Assembly (NCBI GenBank): GCA_002305795.1
Contig: DBRF01000006.1
Coordinates: 88,572-127,961, forward strand
From: Ruminococcaceae bacterium UBA1375
Lineage (GTDB): Bacteria; Bacillota; Clostridia; Oscillospirales; Ruminococcaceae
Length of the DNA: 39,390 nucleotides
Direction: 5' to 3'
A program made the translations under genes and the position numbers. The notes beneath the pieces are model-generated. The model made no database searches and had not been told where the DNA came from. It was given only the letters and a program-made list of their open reading frames with translations. This document shows, in pieces, positions 14,759 through 24,500 of this stretch (its first letter is position 1; every line of letters begins with the position of its first letter).

Positions 14759-14995
14759 CAGGCTGTAGAAAAACCCTCAATTTTGTGAAACACTGAGGAT
14801 TGACGGGAATCTTGCCTCCCTTTGATGAGGGAGGTGGCCAGCGCAAAGCGCTGGACGGAGGGAGAGAAAAGCAATATTATTTTCACTGTTTAAGGATAGG
14901 ACGAATTTTATCGTTTTCTCTCCCCCAGTCTGCTTCGCAGACAGCCCCCTCGTCAGAGGGGGCCAAGGCCGCCAATGACCTTTTTCGACAAGCTG
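14759..14995. mobile_element. Putative palindrome-targeting non-autonomous element (copy 1)
   Basis: 237 bases, starting CAGGCTGTAGAAAAA and ending TTTTTCGACAAGCTG; the ends are inverted repeats matching at 12 of 15 positions. On each side lies the same 23-base hairpin (14736-14758 and 14996-15018), a perfect direct duplication. The interior is two imperfect inverted arms of about 55 bases (14812-14868 and 14921-14974), each with its own small hairpins (TCCCTttgatgAGGGA, CCCTC/GAGGG). No coding capacity. This looks like a MITE moved by a transposase elsewhere. Confidence 0.72.
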
Positions 14996-15033
14996 AATGA
15001 TTGCTTTTAGCAATCATTATACCATAAAGTATC

Positions 15034-15128
15034 CGTTGGGTTTCCCTCGGCTTTTGCGAAGCAAAATGGCTGGCCGGACATTGAGCCAGCCAAGAGGGGA
15101 ACCGTAATGATTGCTTTTAGCAATCATT
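15034..15128. repeat. Double-hairpin repeat, copy B
   Basis: Nearly identical to copy A, including CTTTTGCGAAGCAAAATGG, the GGCTGGC / GCCAGCC stem and the terminal ATGATTGC / GCAATCAT stem (15106-15128). On the minus strand the outer edge reads TATAATGATTGC, as at 6600, where it forms part of a promoter. The stretch 14629-15306 holds no gene. Confidence 0.8.
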
Positions 15129-15306
15129 ATAGCACATTTTTCTCCGTGAGGGTAAGCAAACTGCACAAAGGACAGAAAAATTCTTTGGGACAAATATGGA
15201 TTTTCCGGTAAACTCACGAATTTATCACACATTTTATTTTGGAAGTATTATAATGAAAGTTGCACTGCAATGACAGGCGCAGACAACACAAATAGGAGAT
15301 ACCAAA

Positions 15307-16374
15307 ATGAAACGGAAAACCTTTTTTATGCGGGGCGCAGGACTGCTGGCGGCAGGGATGATGACACTTTGTGCTCTTACCGGCTGTTCCGGCGAGGAAA
15401 GCACCGGCCTTTTCATCGACGGCCAGCATCAGGACATTGATTGGGTGATGCGGGTCAACGGAGAAGAGGTAAGTATGGATCTGTACCGCTGCTACTACCT
15501 CAACCAGGTGCAGAGCGATGTGAACAGTTACGGGGACGATTATTGGAACAACGAGGAGCTGTACAACCAAACCAAAGTGGTGGTGGAATCCACCCTGGAA
15601 GGCTATGTGGAGATTCTCCGCCAGTGCCGGGAGCGGGGGATTACCCTGGACAGCGAGGAGCAGGCCCAGGTGGACCAATACATTGAAAACGCCCGAGCGA
15701 ATTATGAAACCGAAGGGGACTGGCAGGCCGCTCTGGAGGTCACCTACTTTACCGAGGATCTGCTCCGCCAGATGCAGGAATTTACCCTGCTGCAGCAAAG
15801 GCTGATGGAAGAGGTCTGCCCGGTGAGCGAAGAAGAAGTGGCCGCCGCCCGGCAGACGGTGGAGAGCGACTACTACAAGGTCCAGCACATCCTGCTGATG
15901 TATCCTGATGAGTACGACACCTCCGCCATCAGCGACACCGCAGAAAACCCCATCACCGACGCCGACACCTCCAATGTGGTGTACCAGCAGATGCTGGACA
16001 TCCAAAGCCAGCTGGAAAACGGAGCGGATTTTATCCAGCTGGAACAGGAGTACAGCGATGACATCAGCACCGCCCAGAATTATCCCGACGGCCGGGTGAT
16101 TACCGATGGGGATACGGAGCAGCAGATTGTGGATACGGCCAAAAGCCTGGCAATAGGGGAAACCAGCGGCATCATCAAAACTACCTACGGCTACCACATC
16201 GTCAAACGGGTGGACCTCACAGAAGAGGACATCCAGGAAACTGCCCAAAGCCTGGCGGCGGAAGAAGCAGGTCAGAGCGAGGAGTTCGACGATTGGATGT
16301 ACGACCAGATTATGAACGCCACAGTGGAGTATTGCGACCAGTACGACCAGATTACCCCGGACACCATGAAATAA
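15307..16374 (+). CDS. Parvulin-type peptidylprolyl isomerase lipoprotein (PrsA-like)
   Basis: 355 residues. It has a lipoprotein signal peptide with lipobox LTGC (C27), so it is anchored outside the membrane. A SurA/PrsA-like helical region (residues about 45-185) is followed by a parvulin domain (about 190-305): YKVQHILLMY, then the ADFIQLEQEYSDD segment, and GETSGIIKTTYGYHIVKRVD. The isomerase domain carries an inserted Asp/Ser-rich loop (DTSAISDTAENPITDADTS). It would help exported proteins fold; the secreted operon directly downstream is a plausible client. It is separated from that operon by a strong terminator. The start lies after AGGAGATACCAAA. Confidence 0.93.
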   Translation: MKRKTFFMRGAGLLAAGMMTLCALTGCSGEESTGLFIDGQHQDIDWVMRVNGEEVSMDLYRCYYLNQVQSDVNSYGDDYWNNEELYNQTKVVVESTLEGYVEILRQCRERGITLDSEEQAQVDQYIENARANYETEGDWQAALEVTYFTEDLLRQMQEFTLLQQRLMEEVCPVSEEEVAAARQTVESDYYKVQHILLMYPDEYDTSAISDTAENPITDADTSNVVYQQMLDIQSQLENGADFIQLEQEYSDDISTAQNYPDGRVITDGDTEQQIVDTAKSLAIGETSGIIKTTYGYHIVKRVDLTEEDIQETAQSLAAEEAGQSEEFDDWMYDQIMNATVEYCDQYDQITPDTMK

Positions 16375-16387
16375 AAAAACCAATCCG

Positions 16388-16430
16388 GCGCCGGACTCCT
16401 TTTTAGGGAGAGCCGGCGCTGTTTTTTTGT
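16388..16430 (+). terminator. Strong terminator after the PrsA-like gene
   Basis: GCGCCGG-A-CTCC pairs with GGAG-AG-CCGGCGC, followed by GTTTTTTTG. Confidence 0.9.
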
Positions 16431-16540
16431 TTGCAGTTTGCCTGAAAATGGGCAGATGCCGCTTATCTTGGGTCAAAATTCTGTTTTTCCCCAGAAAAAA
16501 TAGAATCTTTTTACAAATGGTTTTTTCTTAGAAATGGCAT

Positions 16541-16556
16541 AAATTTCATGAAATTT
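16541..16556. promoter_or_regulatory. Perfect 16-base palindrome upstream of the surface operon
   Basis: AAATTTCATGAAATTT is self-complementary, and lies about 190 bases before the operon's -35 box. Further on are a doubled GATTTTGAT (16669-16688 region) and TTGACCG / CGGTCAA inverted arms (about 16659 and 16702). These could be operator sites, but no binding protein is known. The 550-base gap contains no gene. Confidence 0.35.
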
Positions 16557-16747
16557 TCAAAAGTGCGCAGAAAGAGAACGAGTTTCCGTGATTTCTTACA
16601 ACAACCGGAGATGAATCTTAGAGGATATTACCAAGGACCTGAAGGCAATTCGAAAGGTGTTGACCGATTTTGATTGATTTTGATGGAATTGTGATCGACG
16701 GCCGGTCAAAATGCCAAAAAGGATGAGGGAAGTGTTTGCAACAACTA

Positions 16748-16777
16748 TTGACATTTTACTAAACGCTGTGGTATCAT
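16748..16777 (+). promoter_or_regulatory. Promoter of the LamG-GH43 operon
   Basis: TTGACA at 16748-16753, 18 bases, TATCAT at 16772-16777 with TGG extension. It gives a leader of about 145 bases before the first gene. Confidence 0.75.
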
Positions 16778-16928
16778 TGGAAAGTAAATAGGGGATTGTT
16801 TGTCCTTTTTTCTCCCGGATGGGTCGGAATTTTGGGGAAAAGATCTGGGACGGCGTTCTCTAAATGTGTTTTCAACGGAATTTTTCCGATTGAAGACGAA
16901 ATCCATATTAAAAGAGAGGATCGTTATT

Positions 16929-18617
16929 ATGAAGACACAAGCATCCAAACTCGTTGCTTCCTTTTTGGCGCTGATTGTGGCTCTGGCTTTGGTGGCGACT
17001 CCCCTGCTCGCTTCTCCTGCTCCGACGCAGACCAAGGCAGCGACAGCAGTCCAGATTATCGACGCCAACGGCAACGCTACCAGCAATGCCCAGGTCAATG
17101 TTCTGGGGAGTGCGCAGATGACCCCCACGACCCAGGCAGATGCCAACGGCGTGACCAAAACCGGCATGAACTTTGCCGGCAACAACAGTAGCTATTTGGA
17201 GATCACCAACACCGACTGGATGAACGGATCCGGTTTTACTTTCTCCGCTTGGCTGTATTGGCGCGGTGAAGGCGGCTCTTCTCAGCTGCACTGGCAGCGT
17301 GTATTTGACTTCGGTTACGAAAGTCCTGCCGGCGCCGCTTCCTGCTTCTACTTCACTCCCCTGGGCAACAAGACCAACGAAATTACCGGCGCACAGGCCA
17401 TCGACGGCATGGGCTTCTGTATGTATGAAAATGCCTCTGCTTCCACCACCACCGCCGACGACTATGTCTGCCAGCCGGTGAGCGCAGGCACCACCGCCAT
17501 GGCGGCTAACCAGTGGGTCCATGTGGCCTGCACCGTCAGCGGCAACACCGCCAGCCTGTACATCAACGGCCAGCCCTATACTTCTACCACCATCAGCACC
17601 AACTGGTCTACCCTGGTGGCAAACAACACCGCTTCCAACTTCAAACTCTACATCGGTCGTTCCAACAAAGCCAGCGACAGCAAGATGGCTTATTACGGCC
17701 TGATGAGCGACGTTCGGGTTTACGACGGCGCCCTCAGCGCCGGTGAAATTGCCAGCCTGGGTGCAGGCGCAGGCAGCAGCGGCATCACCATTAACGGCGA
17801 TGTGGCCGACAGCGGCGCTTTGACCGACGGCAGCACCACCACTCCTGGCACCACCACTCCCGGTTCCAATGCTCCTACTCAGGGCAACAATGCTGCTGCG
17901 GAAACCGTCACCGTAGAGGTGCAAAATGAATTTGACGTCAGCAGCATCGAATCCAGCGTGGCAAGCAATGCGGAAACCGAAATGGCTGCTACCACTCCCA
18001 CCACTCTGACCAGCGGCGTATTCAGCGCATTGCAGCAGTCCGGCAACACCTTGAGCCTGGACGTGGTAAACTCCAGCAATGAAATGCTTTACCGCTGGAC
18101 CTTCAACGGCGCCGACATCACCGATACCAGCAAGGAAGTCAACCTGGAAATCGTGACCAACGGCACCAGCGATGCCATTTCCGCTTTGGTAGGTTCCGAC
18201 TACTACCCCTACATCCTGAATTTCACCAATAAGGGCGACCTGCCCGGCAAAGCCTCCATCCAGGTTTATGTGGGCGATATGTACGCCGACAGCCAGCCGC
18301 TGTATCTCTACCTCTACAACGAAGAAAGTGACGAACTGGAACTCATCAGCTCCGATCTGGTGGTGGCCCAGGGTTATGTGACCTTTGACACCGAAAAGAC
18401 CGGGGACATGGTCCTGACCATTTCTCCTGTAGGCGGAGCCAGCAACGCCACCACTACCACCACCTCCACGGTGAGCGAAAGTGTTACCGAAGTGGTGGAA
18501 AGCCATGACAACGGCACTGCGATTATGATCCTCTGGATTGTAGTGGCTGCTCTGGTTGTTTTGGGCGTAGGCGCTATCGTCATCCTGCAGGTGGTTTCCA
18601 AGAAACCCAAAGCATAA
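16929..18617 (+). CDS. LamG-domain membrane-anchored surface protein
   Basis: 562 residues. It has a signal peptide (KLVASFLALIVALALVATPLLA, cut near residue 35). A LamG/concanavalin-like jelly roll (about 45-280) follows, with FTFSAWLYWRG, WVHVACTVSGNTASLYINGQ and LMSDVRVYDGALSAGEIASL. Then comes a Thr/Pro/Gly linker (STTTPGTTTPGSNAP), and a beta-rich domain (about 320-510) with FSALQQSGNTLSLDVV, YRWTFNGADI and LYLYLYNEESDELELI. A C-terminal membrane helix (IMILWIVVAALVVLGVGAIV) ends with SKKPKA, so it stays in the membrane facing out. The ATG at 16929 has AGAGAGGA before it. It is the first gene of an operon with the GH43 enzyme 42 bases later. LamG domains bind carbohydrate or protein; the ligand is unknown. 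Confidence 0.85.
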   Translation: MKTQASKLVASFLALIVALALVATPLLASPAPTQTKAATAVQIIDANGNATSNAQVNVLGSAQMTPTTQADANGVTKTGMNFAGNNSSYLEITNTDWMNGSGFTFSAWLYWRGEGGSSQLHWQRVFDFGYESPAGAASCFYFTPLGNKTNEITGAQAIDGMGFCMYENASASTTTADDYVCQPVSAGTTAMAANQWVHVACTVSGNTASLYINGQPYTSTTISTNWSTLVANNTASNFKLYIGRSNKASDSKMAYYGLMSDVRVYDGALSAGEIASLGAGAGSSGITINGDVADSGALTDGSTTTPGTTTPGSNAPTQGNNAAAETVTVEVQNEFDVSSIESSVASNAETEMAATTPTTLTSGVFSALQQSGNTLSLDVVNSSNEMLYRWTFNGADITDTSKEVNLEIVTNGTSDAISALVGSDYYPYILNFTNKGDLPGKASIQVYVGDMYADSQPLYLYLYNEESDELELISSDLVVAQGYVTFDTEKTGDMVLTISPVGGASNATTTTTSTVSESVTEVVESHDNGTAIMILWIVVAALVVLGVGAIVILQVVSKKPKA

Positions 18618-18659
18618 TTCATCGTCCCGTATTTAACCCATGCAAGGAGGAATCCATTG

Positions 18660-21452
18660 ATGGAAAAACTGAAATCCTTTTTCGGGAAAAAAGTCAATGT
18701 GATCAGTGTGATTATCGGCTGGGTCATTCTGCTGGGCGTTATTGGCTGTGTGGTTACCATCCTGCTTCTCAACGGCTATGATCTGGCTCAGAGAACCGAT
18801 CGGGTGATCACCTATGAAACCGTCACCGAAGATATGGGCCTTCCGGGCGGAAGCCTGTTGGACAACAACCGGGGTGACGGCGACACCAATACTGATACCA
18901 ACACCAATACGAATGTCCCTGTGAACAATCCCTCTGACAACACTGGCACGACTACTACCGGTGCAGGCGCTGCTCTGCCGGCAGGCGTGGTTGCTCCTGG
19001 TACACTCCAGGACGGCACCCTGCGGCTGCAGATTGCCTACTACCGCAACGACGACGTCTTTTTGGCCAATATCCAGGCTGCTTTGGCTGCCGGGGATACC
19101 ATCAAACTTTACGACGCCAACGGCAACCTGATTGCTGAAACCACCCGCATCGAGGTGGAAAACGGCTTTATCGTGGCTGTGTTTGAAGATACCAGCAACC
19201 TGTTGTACAACACCAGCCTGACCTTTACCGGTCCCACTGTGCAGAATGGCAACGGAGAAACCGTTACCATTCAGGGCGATGCCACCGTCAGTATGCCGGT
19301 CACCGGCAGCTTTACTTCCGCTGCGGCAGGCGCCTATAAAGTGGTGCAGACCAAGCTGCAAAACGACTTGTTCGGCATTACCGACGAATTGGAAACGGTG
19401 AACGTGGAATTTTCCAATACCACCAAGACCGATAAGGTAAACCGGGGACGTTTGGACGGCCACGACCTGAGCTGTTTCTACGATCCCGTCAGCAAGTGTT
19501 ACTATTCCTACGGCACCGACGCTGAAATCGGTGTGGCCATTGAAAGCACCACCATGGGCGTTCAAGTCCGCCGTTCCGAAGACCTGGTGAACTGGGAATT
19601 TGTGGGCTGGGCCCTGGACGGCGTTTATCCCATCGGCAGTATGTATTCTGTCACCACCGACGGTCAGACCACTGAAGTGGACGCTGTGGGCCAGTGGCAG
19701 CCGGTGGAAGGCACTTCCACCAGCATCAACCAGTACAAATATCTCTACGATGAATCCGCCAACGAGTATGTGGTGCAGTATTACTACTACACCCTGTCTT
19801 CCGACGGCACCCCTGTCCTGAATCCGCAGGATCTGCTGACAGTGAACACCTATATCGGTACCGCTCAGGTGGATGAAGACGGTAATGTGATTCCCGGAAC
19901 CGGCGACTACAAGCCTTCCGGTGCCGCTCAGATCATCTACAGCAAAGAGCAGCTGAACCAGGTAATTGCTGCCGACGACGACTGCAAGGGCGCTACCCAG
20001 TATGGCTACACCCAGGTGTATTCTGCCAGCGTGGGCGAAGGCATCTACTCCTTGCAGAACTTCAAGTACGGCACCGAGTACGCCGACGGCCAGCACACCT
20101 TCTGGGCTCCTGATGCTTACTATGACACCACCAGCGGCAAGTATGTGCTGTACTTCGGCGTCACCGAAACCTTCGGCTCCCAGAAAGCTGTTACCTACTA
20201 CGCCACCAGTGACCGTCCCGACGGCGGCTACACCATTGACGACAACGGCGACGGCGTCATTACCATGAGCGAGCTGGACTACCACATGGTGCTCAACTCC
20301 TATGCCGGCGGCGGCAACGTCATCGACGCTTCCATCGCCTACGACTACAGCGGCGACAACTACACCGGCGATGTGACCTACTACCTGTCCTACGGTTCTT
20401 ACGGCGGCATCCGGATTGCCCAGATGGCTTACGATGAGGATCGCGGCGTACAGATGCCGGTAGGCAATTACTCCACCGGTCTGCCTACTGGTGACGGCAC
20501 CCTGTTGGCCAACCGGACCAACTATGAAACCAACCAGGAAGGCAGCTCCATTCTCACCTACTGGAACGAAGAGGAAGGAGATTACGACTATTTCCTGTTC
20601 GTCACCGATGGTGACTTGTACTCTACCTACGATGTCCGGGTCAGCCGCGCTGACAGCATTACCGGTCCTTACAGCGACTACAACGGCAGCGTCATGACTG
20701 GCTCCAAGACCTACTACAATTATCAAAGCAATGAAACCACAGGCATCGGTTCCGGCACCAAGCTCATGAGCAGCTATCGCTGGACTTCCAGCCTGGTAGG
20801 CAACTACACCACCCACGGTTCCGGTGCTTGGAGCTATGCCGGCTTCATTGCCCCCGGTCACGGCACCTGGTTCAAGGATGCGGACGGTAACTTCAAGTTT
20901 ATCCACCACACCCGTGAAGGCGGCAGCAAGACCGGCAGCGGCGACGACGTCCAGTACACCAACCACTATCTGGTGGTTCGGGATCTGGAGTTCGTGGAAA
21001 CCGACAATGGCACCTGGCCTGTCTTCAGTCCCGGTTGGTATGCTAATGAAGGCAGCCTCCAGGACGGCAGCATGAATGAAAAACACGACACCACCTATGA
21101 GGATATCTTAGGCGAGTGGGAGTACATTGTCTTCACCGAAACCAGCGACCGGGCAAAACTTCTCAACGACGCTGTGTTCACCGAAGCCGGCGGAACCAAG
21201 GATGGTAACGGCGGTATCACCAATGCAAAGGTGTACTACGGCGATCGGGAAGGCACCTGGAGCTTTGATGTAGAAACCAAGCAGCTCACCATTTCCTTCA
21301 CCGGCGTAGACGGCAACGGCAATGATCTGCCCATCACCCTGTACGCCAAGGTTCTGGTTGGCTGGGACGTGGAAAACACCAAGGGAACCATCATGTTCAG
21401 CGGTATTGATGACACCGGCATCGCCCACTGGGGCAAGAGAATGTATGATTAA
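18660..21452 (+). CDS. GH43 glycosidase, arabinan endo-1,5-alpha-L-arabinanase-like
   Basis: 930 residues. An N-terminal signal anchor (about 14-38) holds it to the membrane. An Asp/Asn/Thr-rich linker and a beta domain (about 105-210) follow. The five-bladed GH43 domain starts near 265: HDLSCFYDP (general base Asp near 269), FWAPDAYYD near 480, IDASIAYDY (Asp near 555), EGSSILTYW (acid Glu near 627), APGHGTW near 729 and FIHHTRE near 746. The last 120 residues (ILGEWEYI ... ITLYAKVLVGWD) match the C-terminal domain of extracellular arabinanases. Substrate is probably arabinan side chains of pectin; other GH43 activities are possible. The ATG at 18660 follows AAGGAGGAATCC. Gap to the next gene is 56 bases. 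Confidence 0.88.
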   Translation: MEKLKSFFGKKVNVISVIIGWVILLGVIGCVVTILLLNGYDLAQRTDRVITYETVTEDMGLPGGSLLDNNRGDGDTNTDTNTNTNVPVNNPSDNTGTTTTGAGAALPAGVVAPGTLQDGTLRLQIAYYRNDDVFLANIQAALAAGDTIKLYDANGNLIAETTRIEVENGFIVAVFEDTSNLLYNTSLTFTGPTVQNGNGETVTIQGDATVSMPVTGSFTSAAAGAYKVVQTKLQNDLFGITDELETVNVEFSNTTKTDKVNRGRLDGHDLSCFYDPVSKCYYSYGTDAEIGVAIESTTMGVQVRRSEDLVNWEFVGWALDGVYPIGSMYSVTTDGQTTEVDAVGQWQPVEGTSTSINQYKYLYDESANEYVVQYYYYTLSSDGTPVLNPQDLLTVNTYIGTAQVDEDGNVIPGTGDYKPSGAAQIIYSKEQLNQVIAADDDCKGATQYGYTQVYSASVGEGIYSLQNFKYGTEYADGQHTFWAPDAYYDTTSGKYVLYFGVTETFGSQKAVTYYATSDRPDGGYTIDDNGDGVITMSELDYHMVLNSYAGGGNVIDASIAYDYSGDNYTGDVTYYLSYGSYGGIRIAQMAYDEDRGVQMPVGNYSTGLPTGDGTLLANRTNYETNQEGSSILTYWNEEEGDYDYFLFVTDGDLYSTYDVRVSRADSITGPYSDYNGSVMTGSKTYYNYQSNETTGIGSGTKLMSSYRWTSSLVGNYTTHGSGAWSYAGFIAPGHGTWFKDADGNFKFIHHTREGGSKTGSGDDVQYTNHYLVVRDLEFVETDNGTWPVFSPGWYANEGSLQDGSMNEKHDTTYEDILGEWEYIVFTETSDRAKLLNDAVFTEAGGTKDGNGGITNAKVYYGDREGTWSFDVETKQLTISFTGVDGNGNDLPITLYAKVLVGWDVENTKGTIMFSGIDDTGIAHWGKRMYD

Positions 21453-21508
21453 GGACCTTTCATCCAGTTGAAAGTCTACCCTAGCAAAACTATAAGGAGG
21501 AATAGGAC

Positions 21509-24500
21509 TTGACAAAGACCAATTCTTTGAAAAAAGCTCTTGCCGGTATCCTAGCAGCCTGCATGGCCGCCACCACCCTGGTAGCTGCCCCCTTCACCTT
21601 TGGGGGAAGCCAATCTGTGGGTGCCGTGGGTCTGGATGAAATGGAGCTGCTGGCCCAGTATAGCTTTGAAAGCGGCTATACCGATTCGGTAAGCGGCGAG
21701 GCAGGAACTTTGGATGAGACGGCGGAAGGGACTGTGACTCTTCAAAAAGAAGACGACAACACCTATATGTCTGTCGGTTCGTCCGGTAACTATAACAATG
21801 TGCTGGCAGTTGCAAACCCCTATGCCGGGGATACGGCTTCTGCCATGACCATTGCCATGAAGGTTCGTGTAAACGAAAGCAACGATTACCAGGGCCTTTG
21901 GGCATTCATTCAAGACACCGCTGGTTCTTGGGCCGGCCTTTGCGGAACCGGTGGCTTCCACTACAACTATACTAACGGTTATGCCGATTACACCACTGGT
22001 TATAACGGAACTATCCCGGTAGATGCTCAGTGGCATGAAGTGGTCACCACCATTACCGAAAATGGCGATTTGACTCTTTATGTAGACGGCGAATCCAAGT
22101 ACACCATTAGCGAACCCGCCATGATTGACGGCTTCTATCAGTTCGACACCCTGTTGATTGGTGCCGGTTGTTCGGAAGTCTTTGCGTGGGGTTCTTCCAC
22201 CGCAGATTATGACGATGTGCGGCTCTACTCCGGCGCAGCCGATGCAGAAGCGGTGGCTTCCATCTACCAAGATGCAGCGACTCCCGTTGCCAACTGGACC
22301 TTTGAAGAGGGCAACGATGGTTTGACTACCACCGGCACTGTGACCTTCGCCGAAGACGAAGTCCAGGGCAATGTGGCCACCACCACCTATGGCCTGGCTG
22401 CTGAGCGCAGCTACATTCAATTCGACAACCCGCTGAAAGATTCCGAAGGCCTCACCGGCGTGACGGTGTCCATGAACGTGAAATTTGCGGAAGGGGCTAC
22501 CGTCAACGCTTACGAAGGCCACTGGGGCTTCATGAACGGCGCAACCGATCAGGACGGCTTCTTCGGCATCGGCGGCGACGCTTCTCCCCACTATAACGAG
22601 TGCTGGGATGTAGGCGATGCAGTCAACAATTATTTTGATACCACCCTGGGTCTGCTCAGTGCAGACGGCGATTGGCATAAAGTTGCGGTCACTGTCACCA
22701 ACGACGGCTTGGCAAAGGTTTATGTAGACGGCAGTTTGGTTTCTACCGTGGATACGGTGGCTACCATGCAGGCTACCGATCCTTCCAATGCGGCGACCAC
22801 TCCCACTGCCACTGCGACTTCTGTGCTGGACTTCATCACCAGCAGCAATTACTTCAACCTGGGCTTTGCTTCCGGTTTCTGGGGCAGCGCTGGCGCTTCC
22901 TACGACAACGTAGCTATCTATGATTCTGCACTGTCTGATGTGGAAATCGCCAACCTCCCCGGCACCATCCCCTCTGCAACGGAAGATCCGGAAGATCCGG
23001 TAGAACCGGTAGATCCCGGCGAACCCATCCCGATTTCCCGTGACGCCATCGGCATGGCCGACGGCACCTACACCGAATCCCAGTGGCAGGTCATTGACGG
23101 CGATGAAAGCCAGACCTCCAAGGTCAGTGTGGAAAGCCAGGCTGTGGGCAGCAACTACTCTGTTTACGGATGGTTTAAGTTGAACACAGCTACCAGCCCG
23201 AAAGGCTGGATGAACCTGTACCAGCAGACCAGTGTGAACAATGACTGGGCGGGCACCCGTATGTGGGTGGAGTCCGACGGTCAGATTGGCCTGCGTGTGG
23301 AGAACTCCGGCTTTGTAGATACTTATGTGGAAGGATTCAGCATCAATCCCGATGAACCCTTCTTCCTGACGGTAAACTATGACGGCGCAAATAAGGTCGT
23401 TGACGTATACATTAACGGCCAGTTGGTTGCTTCTCAGTCCGGTCATGCCGTGGCTGCAAGCTCCCTGCCTGTGTCCGCCGTCTGGCTGGGTGTGTCTCCC
23501 CTGCCTCAGAGCGACGCCATCCTGGATGGCAGCGTGGCTGGATTCTACTACTGGAATTCCCTGTTTGATCCCACCACCATTGAGACTTATATGCAAGAAA
23601 ATCCCGCTCCCACCAGTGATTTGCCCAAGTTGGATTATGCAACTGCCGACATTGAAAACTTGAACATTGTGGAAGGCGGCGAAAACGTCACTTACGGTGA
23701 AACGGTAGACGAAAACGGTAACAAGGAAATCCTCTCGGTCGACGGCAATGCCAAGGCAATGCTCAGCACCGAAAAGTACACCCAGGAAACCCTGGCTGCA
23801 ACTGCGGATGACCGCTATGCCGGCACCCCCGGTTACCGCGCTTTTGATGTGGACGCTTTCTTGGCCGATGCCAGTGACTTTGCCATTACTTCCTGGGTCC
23901 GCTGGTACGGCGACGGTTCCACCGCTTGGGGCGGCACCCAGGCTCTGCAGGCTCAGCGTTTCTTTGATTTGTTTAACATTGATGACGCAGACCAGAGCAA
24001 GTACGAGTTCTACTTCAACGGTTGGGAAGAAAACTATTATCAGAGAAACCCCTCTGTCAGCAGTGCTTCTGAATTGCAGGAAGGCATTGACGAACTGCAG
24101 CGGTTGAACAACAACCCCAACCAATCCAGCGCAGAAGCAGGCGTGTACCTCTGCGGTATTTCTGCCGGCGCTACCATGAACGGACTGGATCGTCCCTGCT
24201 TCCGTCCCGGCTTGACCTTTGTGGCCAACGGCAATAAGACCAACTCCGGTCTGCCCTATCAGTGGACTCACATTGCTGTGGTCTACGATGCAGACGGACA
24301 CCTGGATGACAACGGCCAGCCCTGCGGCGCTTCTTTGACCTACTATGTGGACGGCGCTGCCTATGCAGTTCGTTACTTCGACTATGCCGATGCCGATTTG
24401 GCGGAAACCGTGGATGCGTTCTATCAGAACAACTCCGACCCCAAAAACGCTACCTTCATCGAAGGCAAATACGATCCCACGGAACATGACGCAAGCTACA

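Noticed and set aside
18633..24487. Long minus-strand open frames across the GH43 and multi-LamG genes
   Set aside because: Plus-strand frames have signal peptides, catalytic motifs and ribosome-binding sites; the antisense frames have none.
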